Source: Halichondria panicea (taxonomy: Eukaryota > Porifera > Demospongiae > Suberitida > Halichondriidae). From it: 64,000 nt of DNA. Of this stretch, positions 22,241-34,221 are shown one piece after another. How positions within the stretch are numbered: the stretch's first letter is position 1; the number at the start of each line of letters is the position of its first letter. The DNA is taken from contig NC_087377.1 in the NCBI RefSeq assembly GCF_963675165.1, positions 14,628,198 through 14,692,197 of the forward strand, written 5' to 3'. Under the pieces are notes generated by a model that saw only the letters and a list, made by a program, of their open reading frames with translations, did no database searches and was not told the origin of the DNA. The position numbers were made by a program, and so were the translations under genes.

Positions 22241-25200
22241 TTAGTTAATAATAATATTGTTATCATTTTCAAGCAATCCACCAATGTACGACTTCTCTGA
22301 GCAGAATTCAGATGCAGCAGTCTCAATGGCTTCATCGTGCATGGTACTATGATTATGTTTGCTGAATTTTGCGTGACTTGGCTTGAGCTGAACACCATCA
22401 CTCGTCAGATTCTTGCTCTGCATAATTATAATAGATTTTACAGTCTGGCACTATTATAATAATTTCTAACTTGAACTACAATATAGAAACGAGTGTATAT
22501 ACACTCAATTATACTAATAATAGGCAATCCACCTGTCTAGACATTAATTTAAGTTAGATCTTAGTCTCGATCCCAGGCCGAGTTTTCGCTTTTATAACTA
22601 AAAGCGAAAACTCGGCCTGGGAGGTAGGTAGATCAATGTAGTTATACCAGATTGTTTTTTCCTGAGGCAGAAGTTGATACAACGCTATTCATTCTCTTTC
22701 TGCACTGCTTTAGGAAGTTTGTGACCTAAAAAGTAGAAGATTTAGACATATAAAAAATTCTAAAAAATGAAATACGCAATTTTTCACTCCTGAGCACATG
22801 GAAGATGAATACAAACAGGCCTTGCAGTGAGTTAAAGATAGAGAACAACCATGCAAACACAATAGTGCTGCTGTTGACTGAGAGTAGACCAAACACCCAA
22901 GTCAGCCCGAGTATTGGAAGGAGAATTACGGTGGCCTTGAAGAGTTGTCTGCATGCATGCATATACAAGCATTGAGATCAACATGTTACTGAATGATGCA
23001 TGCATGAAAGTTGACACACTCACGAGAATAACTGTAAAGATTCTTTTTTCCCAGTTTGTTGCATGGTTGACTTTCTCAGATTATAGATACTTCGCAAAGC
23101 AGCCAAGAGGAAGAATACATTCACCTGTACAGTATAGTTGTCATAATTATAAAGGTAAACTAATGAGTGCAGATGTGTACTCTCAAAAACTGCTGCTATA
23201 CAATGAGGCAGATTTGTACTTTAAGTCAAAACTGCTGCTATATATATACACTATCGATGCATTGCAAGCTATATAGAGATCTCACCAGAACAACTAGTAG
23301 CATTGGTACAACAAATGCCCATATGGCTCCTTTATCACCGGCACCAACAGCAATCCAACAACTGAACGTATAAAAATGAACAAAAAAATCAGTTGTAAAG
23401 GTTTGTAATAATTGCACCAATTCTTTATTGTGAGAAGCGCTGTATGTTGTAACAGGCATGCAGTTGTCTATATTTATATAGAATTTGGAGATGAGGTTCC
23501 ACTGAACAATATAAAACTTACTACTCTTCTGTGCCATACTGGTCATGAATAATTCCAGCAGATATAGCCACTGGTATCACTGGAACAACTGTAAAAAACA
23601 TACCCAATGCACTCGACAGAATGTCATCACGTCACATGCATGCATACATAAATGGATGAATCCTCCAGAGGGGTATAAGCAACTCACACATTTGTTATAA
23701 GAGAGCTAGTGGTTGTCTTCTTTAGTGTGCTCAAGGACTGACAGTGTATGGGCAAGAAAGGACAAGCTTATAGCTGCAGTTAGCCTCGTTTCCAATCGAA
23801 TTGTCTCTAAATTAACACTAGGTCACCAACTAGTATTCAGTTTCAATCATTCAATTAAAGAAAAATCGGCCTGGGAACAAGGCTATAAGTTGCCAAGCAT
23901 GCAGTGAAAGTGGTTGCTCATGCATGCACATACTATAATTATGCATTCATATACATAGTATATATGCATCGATCGTGCACAGTATAGAATCTTTAATTAC
24001 CCCATCCAATAATAAAGAATATCCACCATTTTTTGGATATTTGGTTGAAGACAAGCACCAACATGAGATAGAGCATGATTCCCTCACACAGCATCCAAAA
24101 GAACACAGCAGTAAACAGGTAGTGAAGCAGAACAGCCACAAACACACACGCTCCCTGCAAGTGGTGGAAAATTGAAAATCGATACTGTATATATAGACTC
24201 TCGCTAATCCGGCTCTCTGCTTTATGGTCACCTCGATATAACTGGCCGTTTTGTTAGGCATGGATTGCTATAAGCTAGCTAGATCAATATTGCAAAACTT
24301 ACCCTGAAATGCGGCCACCTCGCTATTCCGTATATACTAGTCAGTTCTAACAGCCCCAAACCAGATTTTTTAATAGGATACACATAATTATATAAGAGTA
24401 AATTAAAGGCCAAGTCGCAGATCCTATTGCATATACAGTGAAAGTTTGGAACAATAGTGAACAATCTTTGTGAATGAGCCAAATAAGCAGACACTTTGCT
24501 ATCTGTATAACTTTTACAATCAGGCAAGGATCGTGATATTATAAAAGTATACTGAAATAAGTATCTGCATGCAATTTTATTTTGCGATGCCATAAGCACT
24601 CGCAAAGTTTGAAAATGGAGTAGTATTATGATATAATTATAATAATTATAAGGCTTTAAATGAATTTCAGATTGCATGTTGTCCGTTAAAATTTTAATGT
24701 AAACTGTACCAGCTATACAATACTGCATAATTTATAGATACACTGTGATGACTCAAGTGATACCTCGCTGGCCACAGCAGTCTCTACTCCTGACAGGAAC
24801 ACCACGTAACCAAGGAGCAAAGAAATAGACAGGTTAAGATGGATGAAGTTATGAACTTTGGTCAGCAGCTCTTTTCTAAACATCAACAGCTCAGTAAGGT
24901 TTTATACATGTATGCAAAGCTTCAATAATTACCTCAATGTCAAGAAATAGAGGATAGACAACAGAAGAAAGAAGATGGAGATGGAACAACCAACATAAGT
25001 CACTACCGATAGAGCAAACCTGATCTCTGGAGTTGTGTCCTACAAAAGACCAAACAAGAACTGATCCAAGTAAATTAGTATTCGCTGCATGAGGCTCACA
25101 TTCAGTGCTCCAGTGACATCCATTAGAACAGCAAATGCTGTGAAATGACTGCTCTCACAGACAATATTATATACTCTCATTTGCTCGTCTTCATCCACAC

Positions 25201-28200
25201 TGACTGTAGTCACACCTTCCATGGACCACGTGCTATTGGCCGCATCACTGACAAAATAACGACAATTGATTTGGACAACAATAAAGGACATGAAACTCAC
25301 CTAGAAACACTCCAAAATACACATCTTGCATTTTCAGCAACTTCATCTTTAGAGAACTGCACACACAAGCATGAATTAGTGTTGCTTGTAAGTCCAACTA
25401 CCTTTTGGGTGGTGAATTTGAAGGTTGCCTGTGTCTGAGAGTTAGTTAACTTCACATTGGAGAATACTTGACTAGAAATAACCTGTGATACTGGTCTGGT
25501 CGTGTTCCTGTGTAAGCATACAATGAGACTGAGCAGAACATGACTAAGTACTGTACATTTCAAGATTGGTTTTTGGAAGAAAATCCTCCAAGTTGGAAAA
25601 TAGAATGTTGACTGCTGTAACATTCCCATCTTAAAATCGAACAGACATGAATAAACAGATTTTGGTTACCACCAAAGTTTATGAAATATACCTTGAGCGC
25701 CTCTCTCCATAAGAAGAGCAGCTGGTATCACAGTTTGGGCTGAGCCTGTTTCTTCACTGACTTCGACCTCTTCAGGAATGATAATATTATCCAAACTAGT
25801 GGTGTCAACCTCAATTGCAGCTAGCACTGGAGGGTAAATGAAAATAGCTTCAAATCAAGCTATCTATAGTAAGTATGCATACCGATGTTCTGTCTCACAA
25901 GTGTGATCTCCGTCACGTTGCCTGTATCTACAGCTTCACTCCTCAGTGCCAATGACACATACTGACCATATAACTCTGCACTCAATAGCAATTGCTGACT
26001 TTCAGCAGAAGAATCCTGAAGCATAATTATTTGCATGATTGTCAGATAATTAAGTACATTTGTACCTCTTGTAATCTTTTCCATCCTTCTGTATTCCTCT
26101 TGTCCAGAACATTGTTGAGAACGTTCATAACTTCCTGCAACACTAAATAAAAGGGATGTTTTACTTAACTTATAGGCTTACTTCACTAAAATTAAGAGAA
26201 GACATAGGGCTAGGAGTCTCAACGTTTTGAACGAGGTAATTCACACTTGATTTGACAATCATATTAGTAGTGCTGAGGTCTTGGGGGAAAATGGTGGAGC
26301 CTCCAGTTGCATTTACACTAGTAGCCTCCGCAAGATAAACAAGAAGGTTGTCAACTTCATTCTGAGATGCATTTCTAGAAAATAGTTCATTTGCCTGAAT
26401 AGGGAATAGAAAACTATAATAGCTGATGAAAATCGTCATGAACAATATATTGACTTTTGCCACTACTAGATTCTGTTTATATAGTATATCCTGCCTCTGA
26501 CATTAATTATAGTGAGTTGTATGCCCTCTTCTCTTTATAAGCCTTTGACGATTATAATAATTATACACATGCAATGTATACAGTATGTCCTATAGATGAC
26601 ATGCATTCGTGTCATTAAGCTACGCCCCTGTATTGTAGTTGCTTACTCCCCTTCATTTGCATATATTTTATTATGAATGTGCTGTGCAATCATGTGTTTA
26701 CCTGTTATGTTAATTGTATGAACACCGTTCAGTGTAAATGCCAAAGTATAATACAGTAACTGTAAAAGTCTCACCCTGTCATTAAGTGAGCTGAATACTT
26801 CCCTAGTGCAGTTATCAATATTCACTGCTTCCCACACACCAACTAGTGTACAGAATCGAGTCACTGTACCTATACAGCACATCAACACACAGTCACATGG
26901 AATAATAGTGATACCTGAAGTTGTCCCAGTTCCATTTTGTGGGCATTGCTGGGAATAGGAAAAGCCAGCCACAGTGGCAGGGAAGACAAGCCCCCATACA
27001 GAATCTATTTCAGCTCCACAAACCACGCCTATAGAGAAAAACCATAATTATACCACACTTACGTCACCACAAATTGATCTCATTGGTCAACAGCTGTAGG
27101 ATATATAGAATATTAGCATACAGCCCCAGGCATGCACAGTTTTTCAAGTTGTTTTTTAGTTTTTTCATTTGTTCAAGAAAGTAAGCAAAGAGAAAAGAGC
27201 CATACTTGACGATACTAAGACTCAAAGCGACGGCAGAAACACGGAAGGTGCTCTCCAACAAGATGGCTAAGCTTCCATGGGTCCATGGGCGCGGTTTAGA
27301 TACATTTTATCCAAGAAGAGCTTGCAACTCCAGTAAGGGACGTCGAATGGTCAACGCTTGGACCAAGGAAGCTCTTGAGCATCTGTAGGAGTCAACATGT
27401 TGCTCAACTAGCTCTTTGACGGCTGCAAAATCCGGCATAGTCTTGTTCTTTTTTGCAATCTGCATCATGATTGAATTGTTGCTAGGGGGAGGTCCTTTTA
27501 TAGTGCTGCGGTCACGTGGTATAAGTCAGATATGCCACACCTACTCGGAGGATATGCACCCTATATATCCTCCGCTACCGTGGTTACATACCCCTCGGCT
27601 CCGCCTCGGAGTAACCACGGTAGCGGAGGATATATGGGTGCATATCCTCCTCTTAGGTGTGGTATATCCTATACTTATAATCAAATTGAAGCAAAAATGC
27701 TTTCCATTCAGTTGCTACGTACGACCATGAACGAGTATTACTTGGGCGAATTCAACCAACAAGACTGTTTATGCGTTCGCGTTGTTTGACTCCATCCAAC
27801 TAAATGAGTATGAGGATGCAATCTCAAAATTCGATGGCCTCGCCTGTGTAAAGATTACACTCGAACTGTATAGTCTAAACACATCAATTTTAGCCAGAAA
27901 TTTTATGTCTATAGCACTGATACATAATTATAGCATATAGCACAGTAGAGTTTTGAGGGAGTATTCTTAGTCATAGAATATGCAGCGTTGGAACATTGAG
28001 CACATTCACTCTAATTATTGCAAAACGGGGTGGGGGGGGGGTCAATGTGTAAGTCTGAGTTGCTTAAAGTCCAGCTATAATTATGATGTGATAAATAGTA
28101 CAGTATCAGGCTCAAGTAAATTTTCTCATTTCCACCAGTAATGTCATACTTATGTGAGGGAGGTTGTCGGGTTGATCAGCGGCAATCAACAATTGTTCAA

Positions 28201-30177
28201 TAAAAGCGGATTCAGATATCTCAGCAGAATATTAAAAAAAGCGAATCATCACTTCAACCATGAGAGCTAGGATATTGTTGCCATTACTCGCAGTAATAAA
28301 GCACTTTTACACACATGCTATGAACGCGTATATGAAGGAACCACATGATAGTAAATGAATCAGAGCAAGCAGTAACCGACTTTCATAAATAAGGCTATAG
28401 CTACATTAAAACATGCATCGGTTAACAGTAGTGAGCTTACGTTTACAAATTGCTGCTTCTCCATCAAAAACACCAGTAGTGCTGCTGCCATCTCCAGTGC
28501 AAGTCCTTGTGTTGTTACCAACCACAACATACCCAGTGTCACAACTGTGGTTAGCCATGGCATTGAAAGCATAGTTGCCGTTTTCATCAGAAGTAGAACT
28601 GTATGTCACAGAGCCATTAGTAGGAGCAGTCAAGGGAGGACAGGTTATAGCTATGGTGAAATGAAGCAATCAGTGTATAATTATGATCTTTAATCACTCA
28701 ACTTACCGTTACACACGACTTCATCTGTTTCAGAAAATGAAGCGAAAAATCCATTCAAGCAGCTACAGTTGAACTTTTTCCTGTTCTTCAAACAAATAGA
28801 ATTTTGACCACAGTTGCATTGTATCGGAGATAATCTCATGCCTCCAGGGTAACCATAAGAAGTGGAAGAGAATCCGTACACTGAAACACCTAGAACAGCT
28901 GAGCTGTTTTGATGGTGGATTGAATGAGCTCCAGTAGACACACTTGTTCTACTTATGTGGCCACAAATCTCTCCACTTGAACAGACAACATTCCTCCAGC
29001 CAGTAACAATGGAATCGTCTAATAATATTTGTGCAGTTTGAAAAAACTCAGAAGAAACATACACCGTGACATAGTTTGACACGAAAAGAGAAAAAGCTTC
29101 GACAAAATAGTTATTTGTAAACTGCTCAATTGGAGGGATTATCATCATGAATGGCTCTCCCAAGCCATCACTATCTATACCATATGCATACTGTACGACC
29201 AGTACTGGAGAAGTGGATTCAATGCTACAGAAACTGTTAATAGAAATTTCAAAATCTCTGAAACTCCCTCCACTCTGCAACTGGAATTCACTGACTGATA
29301 CCACAGTGTTACAGTTCACAGCTACACTTGCTGCTCGGGCACTAAGAATACGAATACGTTCACCAGAAGATCTACCCTCGAGAGATGCTACGAGGAATTT
29401 CAAGCCCCATGTCACAGTCGGAGGCACTTGTTCAACCAGGTGGTCACAATCGCGTATATTTTGAGGAACATTAGCACAATCAGATCCACTAAACACAGAC
29501 AAGGGTTTGGAGCTAGTTATTCTTGTTCCTGTGAGATCATTATCACTTTCAATCTGATAGGTTTCCATACTATTGATTGTTATTATCGAGGAAGCGAATT
29601 TGACAACAGTTTCATTTTCACAAGCCACTAACAAAATCACACTAGGAAAGTAACTATTAATGGTGTGATAAGAGATTCCATAATATTCGTATTCATCAAC
29701 TGCCATTTTAGAACATGGTAACGCTAAATAGGCATCTGTAGTGTATTGATGATAAGACATCCCATAAACATTGATGTTCCCGTCGGCTTCAACAAGGATC
29801 CCCTTGTTTCTTTCATTAACAGATGATACCTCAAAACTGGATGGAATGATTACCGTAGTTGAAGAGTTAGAAACGTTCCCACTGAAATTAATTGGAGTGA
29901 TTGTGAAATTAACAGCACTTGACTCTGGGTTTGTGATAAACAAAAACAACTCGTCTTCTCTTTGATCACCATTTCTTAGGAAACCGACCACGAGATTTTT
30001 GCCAGCACTTGATAAGATCTCATCTGGGATTAATGGACATGCAGTTCGACTTACATGCATAATAATTATGGACTACAAGGATTCATTCCTACCTGTAATT
30101 TGGGCATCACAAGATGGAGCAAATGTGATTATGATTATTGTCAATGCCAAAGTAGATCTAGCAATTCTGTAGCTCAT
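22241..30177 (-). CDS. Adhesion GPCR copy C, tail exon splice donor lost
   Basis: Twenty exons keep the frame from the ATG at 30177: 30093-30177, 28707-30023, 28441-28650 (single sushi), 26915-27028, 26775-26869 (HormR), 26182-26394, 26066-26134, 25883-26015, 25692-25826, 25557-25629, 25402-25507, 25301-25356, 25100-25247 (GAIN/GPS), 24933-25039, 24764-24875, 24001-24154, 23522-23588, 23286-23361, 23024-23124 and 22948 onward (TM1-7). The TM7 exon of copies A and B ends with donor GTGC; here the G is T (GAAAAATTGC). Reading through gives [20 protein letters not shown] and stops at the TAG of the next acceptor (22726), for 1197 aa. The two tail exons (22648-22725, 22241-22417) remain open but orphaned. 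Probably a functional receptor with a shortened tail. Confidence 0.82.
22563..22622. repeat. Foldback element, TCTCGATCCCAGGCCGAG hairpin
   Basis: Near-perfect palindrome: CCCAGGCCGAGTTTTCGCTT mirrored by AAGCGAAAACTCGGCCTGGG. Lies in the tail intron of copy C and is absent at the matching place in A and B. Confidence 0.8.
23785..23887. repeat. TAGCCTCG foldback element in GPCR intron (copy C)
   Basis: Orthologous to 9826 and 13857, in the TM3-TM4 intron. Confidence 0.65.
27054..27668. mobile_element. About 0.6-kb insertion in copy C intron with a perfect-arm hairpin
   Basis: The intron between sushi and HormR exons is collinear with copy B on both sides (ACCATAATTATA ... TAATCAAATTGAAGC), but copy C carries about 610 extra bases. 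Its right part (27528-27668) is a hairpin with arms of about 50 bases (GGAGGATATGCACCC...). The left part has an open plus-strand frame at 27206-27388 without recognisable domain. Probably a non-autonomous transposon; no clear target duplication was seen. Confidence 0.6.
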
Positions 30178-30411
30178 TATTTGCAACTGGTTGATCAGCA
30201 AATTAATGTTAGTCTAGATCTATTCAGTGAAACAATACTTTAGTTTAACGATACTCAGTAGCTAGGTTTAATATAATATCTATGCCAGGCTAGATCTCTG
30301 AAATATTAAGCCCCCCCCCCATATAGATATACTACAGTATAAGCCCCCCATATATGGTGAGTTCAAGGATTACATGCATAATAATTATAGACTACAAGAA
30401 TTCAGTCCTAC

Positions 30412-30490
30412 CTGTAATTTGGGCATCACAAGGTGAAACAAATGTGATTACGATTATTGTCAATGCCAAAGTACAAGCTTCAATCCTCAT
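30412..30490 (-). other. Orphan signal-peptide exon upstream of GPCR copy C
   Basis: From the ATG at 30490 the minus strand encodes MRIEACTLALTIIVITFVSP followed by CDAQIT and an intact GTAGG donor. This is the first exon of the IgGFc-binding family. It is 79 bp and ends in phase 1, exactly what copy C exon 2 requires. It lies 235 bp upstream of the normal first exon, so it could be an alternative first exon of copy C or the remnant of another duplicate. Confidence 0.65.
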
Positions 30491-30656
30491 GTTTGTACAG
30501 AGTGAGTATTGTCCTTTTGTTCCTAAACTATAATGCAGCTGCTAAATGCTGTAAATCTATCATTTTAATGTCCATGTTTCGTATTGCACTTTTTTCAGCA
30601 CATCAATGTAACAATAATTCACGTTTGTTTGCTGATCAAAATTACTGTCACAATAC

Positions 30657-30789
30657 TACACTGTAAAAAATGATTGAAAAAAGTGCGGTGGACACACTAA
30701 AACTGTCGCATATAGCACGCTTTTTTGAAAAAGTGTGCTATATGCGACGGTTTTAGTGTGCTCACCGCACTTTTTTTTTTTACAGTGTA
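30657..30789. mobile_element. mariner-type MITE hairpin
   Basis: 129-bp element (30659-30787) starting CACTGTAAAAAA and ending TTTTTTACAGTG. Arms pair over most of its length (GTGCGGTG...CACCGCAC), and it is flanked by TA on both sides. Established knowledge: TA target duplication and CACTGTAAAA-like ends are typical of Tc1/mariner-derived MITEs. Confidence 0.85.
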
Positions 30790-31584
30790 GCTGTACTTAG
30801 CTGTACTTATATGCCACTATAATCATACAGCGGGACTCACATAATATAATAGCGGACAGTAATAGCGGACAGATTATAATAATTTTAGGGGACCAGTTTT
30901 TGACAGAGGTGGTTTTTTTGAGGGCTTATTTGCGCGCATTTGAAACTATTCATTTGGGACACCTAGGTGCCTGGCCTGTTATATCGTATTACAAACGCCT
31001 ATATGCTTCCAGTAACTTGATATACTGTCGAGTACTCAGTAAATTTACTTGTCTGTACCATTAATTTGTGCCATGATATATATAATTATATACATTATTA
31101 CACTCTGTACGTATAAGAAAATTATAGCTGCATGTGTATGGTTTTTCAATGCTAAACTATCTGGCTGATTAGGTTGTTAACAACGGTGCATGAGATTTTT
31201 TTATATTGCTTCAGTTGCCATGGTTATTTGCAATCAAAAACTCTGTCTCCATAACTTACCACACCAAGCATACCGAATGTAATTTAGTGGGTGGATGGCG
31301 TCCTGTGTAATATAATGTGGTTTCAGGCCTATGAGAATACTCTCGTGAATATTGTTCCCATCATGCATGCTATAATTATAGCTGTCATACAATAAGACTT
31401 ATCTAACAGTTGCCGTACCAACTGCTCTCAGGGACGTGTATAAGGTTTCAGATCAGCAACCTCTAACCATATACTATAGGCGACAGTGTTATTACTATAT
31501 AAATTTGAATTATTCATCGACTGATTCTTCATAAAAAAAAATCTTTCCTCACGCATTGCACAATCTCGTCTGATATAATCAACA

Positions 31585-31948
31585 GTCAAGAGTATACAAG
31601 ATGCTAATGGTGTGGATGTTGTCGTCTGAAAACATTATATCTAGCTCCTATAATTGTGTATCCAGAGTAACTGTTTACCGGTAATGCTGTGTGAACATGC
31701 AGTGCATGCATGGTAAACATTGGGACTAAGCTAGGTCTTGCAAACACGTCGGCCTGTTTTTGTCTTGCCAGATCTTGTCTTGCTTACAGCGCACACAGTT
31801 GTTAGTTTGTCTGCTAAATTGAAAGTGATATGCTATCCTCTGATGTGAGAACTTGCCCAATGGATATTGTAAACTTGTCAATGATGGTTGAATGAAGGTG
31901 CACACACATTTACAAAAGCATACATGTGGTTTCCTATGGTCTATATTA
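31585..31948. repeat. R2 duplicated 5' flank, copy 3
   Basis: Same block as 11580 and 20895. Right boundary of the tandem array. Confidence 0.85.
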
Positions 31949-32122
31949 TGTTTTGACAAAACAATTCGGTGCATGCGCAAGCGAGGTATACGGTAGTGTG
32001 TTTGAGGGAGTATAGGGGCTGTAGATGTGTGTGTGTGTGTGTGTGGGGGGGGGGGTAATGGACTATACTAGACATTGACTATCTGTTTACCTAATTCATG
32101 CATGTATAGAGAACGAGGTAGC
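31949..32122. repeat. Shared array flank with FN3 intron remnant and poly-G
   Basis: Matches 21349-21575: CGCATGCGCAAGCGAGGTAT, a (GT)n(G)n tract, then ACTATACTAGACATTGAC and TTCATGCATGTATAGAGAAC. The last part is the intron/exon edge of the gene G/H FN3 exon. A related CGCAAGCGAGGTATAC repeat is at 37557-37615. Confidence 0.7.
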
Positions 32123-34221
32123 TAGAGGAAGGCATCTAGTATTCAGACACAATGCATGTTCAGACACTCATTCTAAGGAAACATGCAGTGATAAAAAAAT
32201 TTTTTTGCACCATCTGATCAAGCATGTGTTACTATGAATGTATACAAAAAAGAATTGATAAATATCAACTACTAAGTCTTCAAGAGCTGAAAATGTGCTA
32301 GTGTCTGATAAACGGTAAGAACAGACAAAAAAATCGATCATCAGACACAACCTACCGTTCTTCTGTAGTGGGATATGCTGAGAGTCACATAGATGCAGCA
32401 ATTATTTCTGCTGAGTCACTCGCGTATCTGTACATGACCATGCTTGCATGACAGTTGCACAACAGATCGAAAGTGTGCGATTCGACAGAAAATGAGGTCA
32501 CGCCACTGGGGTCAAAGGTCAAATGTTTTAGTGGGCGTGACGGTGGATACCAATGACATTTGACCTTTGACTCCATTTGCTGTCTGATCATTGACACAGT
32601 CACGTGACCCGGTTTGGATTTCAATGGTTGACAGCTAGTGACAGTTGGCTAGCTGTTGAACCGAATCACAAATGCATCCAGAACTAGATGAACATGACTC
32701 TTTCCATTGGACATGCATGCATGGCCACTAACCATAAACAAATCATGATGACTAATTAATATACCATAGCCTGGAATCTCAAGAAGATAATCTCACCCGT
32801 GCATTCTTTTCCTCCCACTCATTTATTACCAAGAGAGCCCATAAAATAGAGAACGTATCATTACCTTGTGCATGTATTTAGAAGTAACTATAAGTGCATG
32901 ACGAATCGAGCACCTGCATGGATCCATGCACCACTTGCATGCCAGGCTCGAGGCAATAAGGTTATTGCCAAATTGTCATTAATTGAGCACGCCTTTCAGG
33001 CAGGAAGGAAGTCACGTTATTTTCCGAACACATTAATTTTGATAAAAGGTTAACTTTGATATACTCTCTTTTATTGTGGACTTTTGCTACTTATTGTACA
33101 GCCACACTCCAATGAATCAGCCATGCATTTGTGAGCTCTTCTTCACTATAAGCATTGTAATCTTTGCATTTTTGTTTGCTAAGTTAGACATCCTATTTTC
33201 TTTGGACAGCATTATCAATATAATTATCGGGTATTAATAAATTAACATTTTAATGCCCTACCATTTTAATATGAATGTTGCAAGTTTTCGCTGTGCTAAT
33301 GCCTCTCAGCATACGTATTTTGTTTCGCTCCATATAGTGTTATGAAGATTTGTATAAATTAATTGTTGACAAAATACGTCCATTATACACTATAGAAAGA
33401 GTTGTGTATCTACATGGTAGCATGCATTGTAGTGTTTTGTGGCTGAAATACTTGTGCATGGACAGCAGTGTTTTGGAACCTGATGAGGAAAGAAAAGTAT
33501 TCTGTCAGAATCTCACACGTGGGATTGAATGCGCATGCGCAGAAAAGGGGTGTATCTGCAATACATGTAGGTTATAACTTTGCAAAGCTGCAGCTTTTTA
33601 CAGTACAGCTTTGCAACTATTTTAGCTGACAAATAGCTATGGCTAACTCATATAACTTGAATAGCGAGTAGAGGATGCTAGGAACGGTTCTGAAGAGACT
33701 CAAACAACCTTCACAGTATAACTGTAAAATTATCCATAACTCGAGAACAAAGCTTATAATAATTTATTATATTATAAGTTTGCAAATCAAAACTCAAGAG
33801 AACGTGGCTAGAAGCCTAGAAGTTTTCATTGCATTGCAACCATTGAGCAGCTAAAGCTGGAATATACGTACACACACACACATGCACACACACAGTCAGC
33901 TTTACCGTATTCCTCGTGCATCATACTAACACTATATGCATGTACTCTATATACGTGTACTCTTTCTTATGCCAACATAATTATTTAAACTAAATAGGCT
34001 GTACACAGTTCAGTTTGTATTGGTACGGGTTGTGTGAGGTGTGAACATTAATTTATGCAACAACACAATACTGGCGATCACCTGAAAAACCCAATTCCCC
34101 GAAACAAGCTAGGTACGTATAACGCTATAATTATAACTATACTGTTGACACCAAGTATGCCTGGGACTAAATCAAAACTATCTATAGTTAACTACACCAT
34201 ATAAAAGCTCACTGACAATTC
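32123..34221. other. Intergenic between the array and the cadherin gene
   Basis: No gene recognised. An open plus-strand frame at 33350-33577 (75 codons) lacks homology I can name. An inverted pair of GGTCAAAGGTCA motifs lies at 32510-32573. Confidence 0.4.

Noticed and set aside
27206..27388. Plus-strand 60-codon frame in the copy C intron insertion
   Set aside because: Absent from copies A and B, no domain, and it ends inside transposon-like sequence.
33350..33577. Plus-strand frame with several Cys near its end
   Set aside because: No acceptor/donor context, no homology I can name, and codon use like the surrounding intergenic DNA. Left as non-coding.
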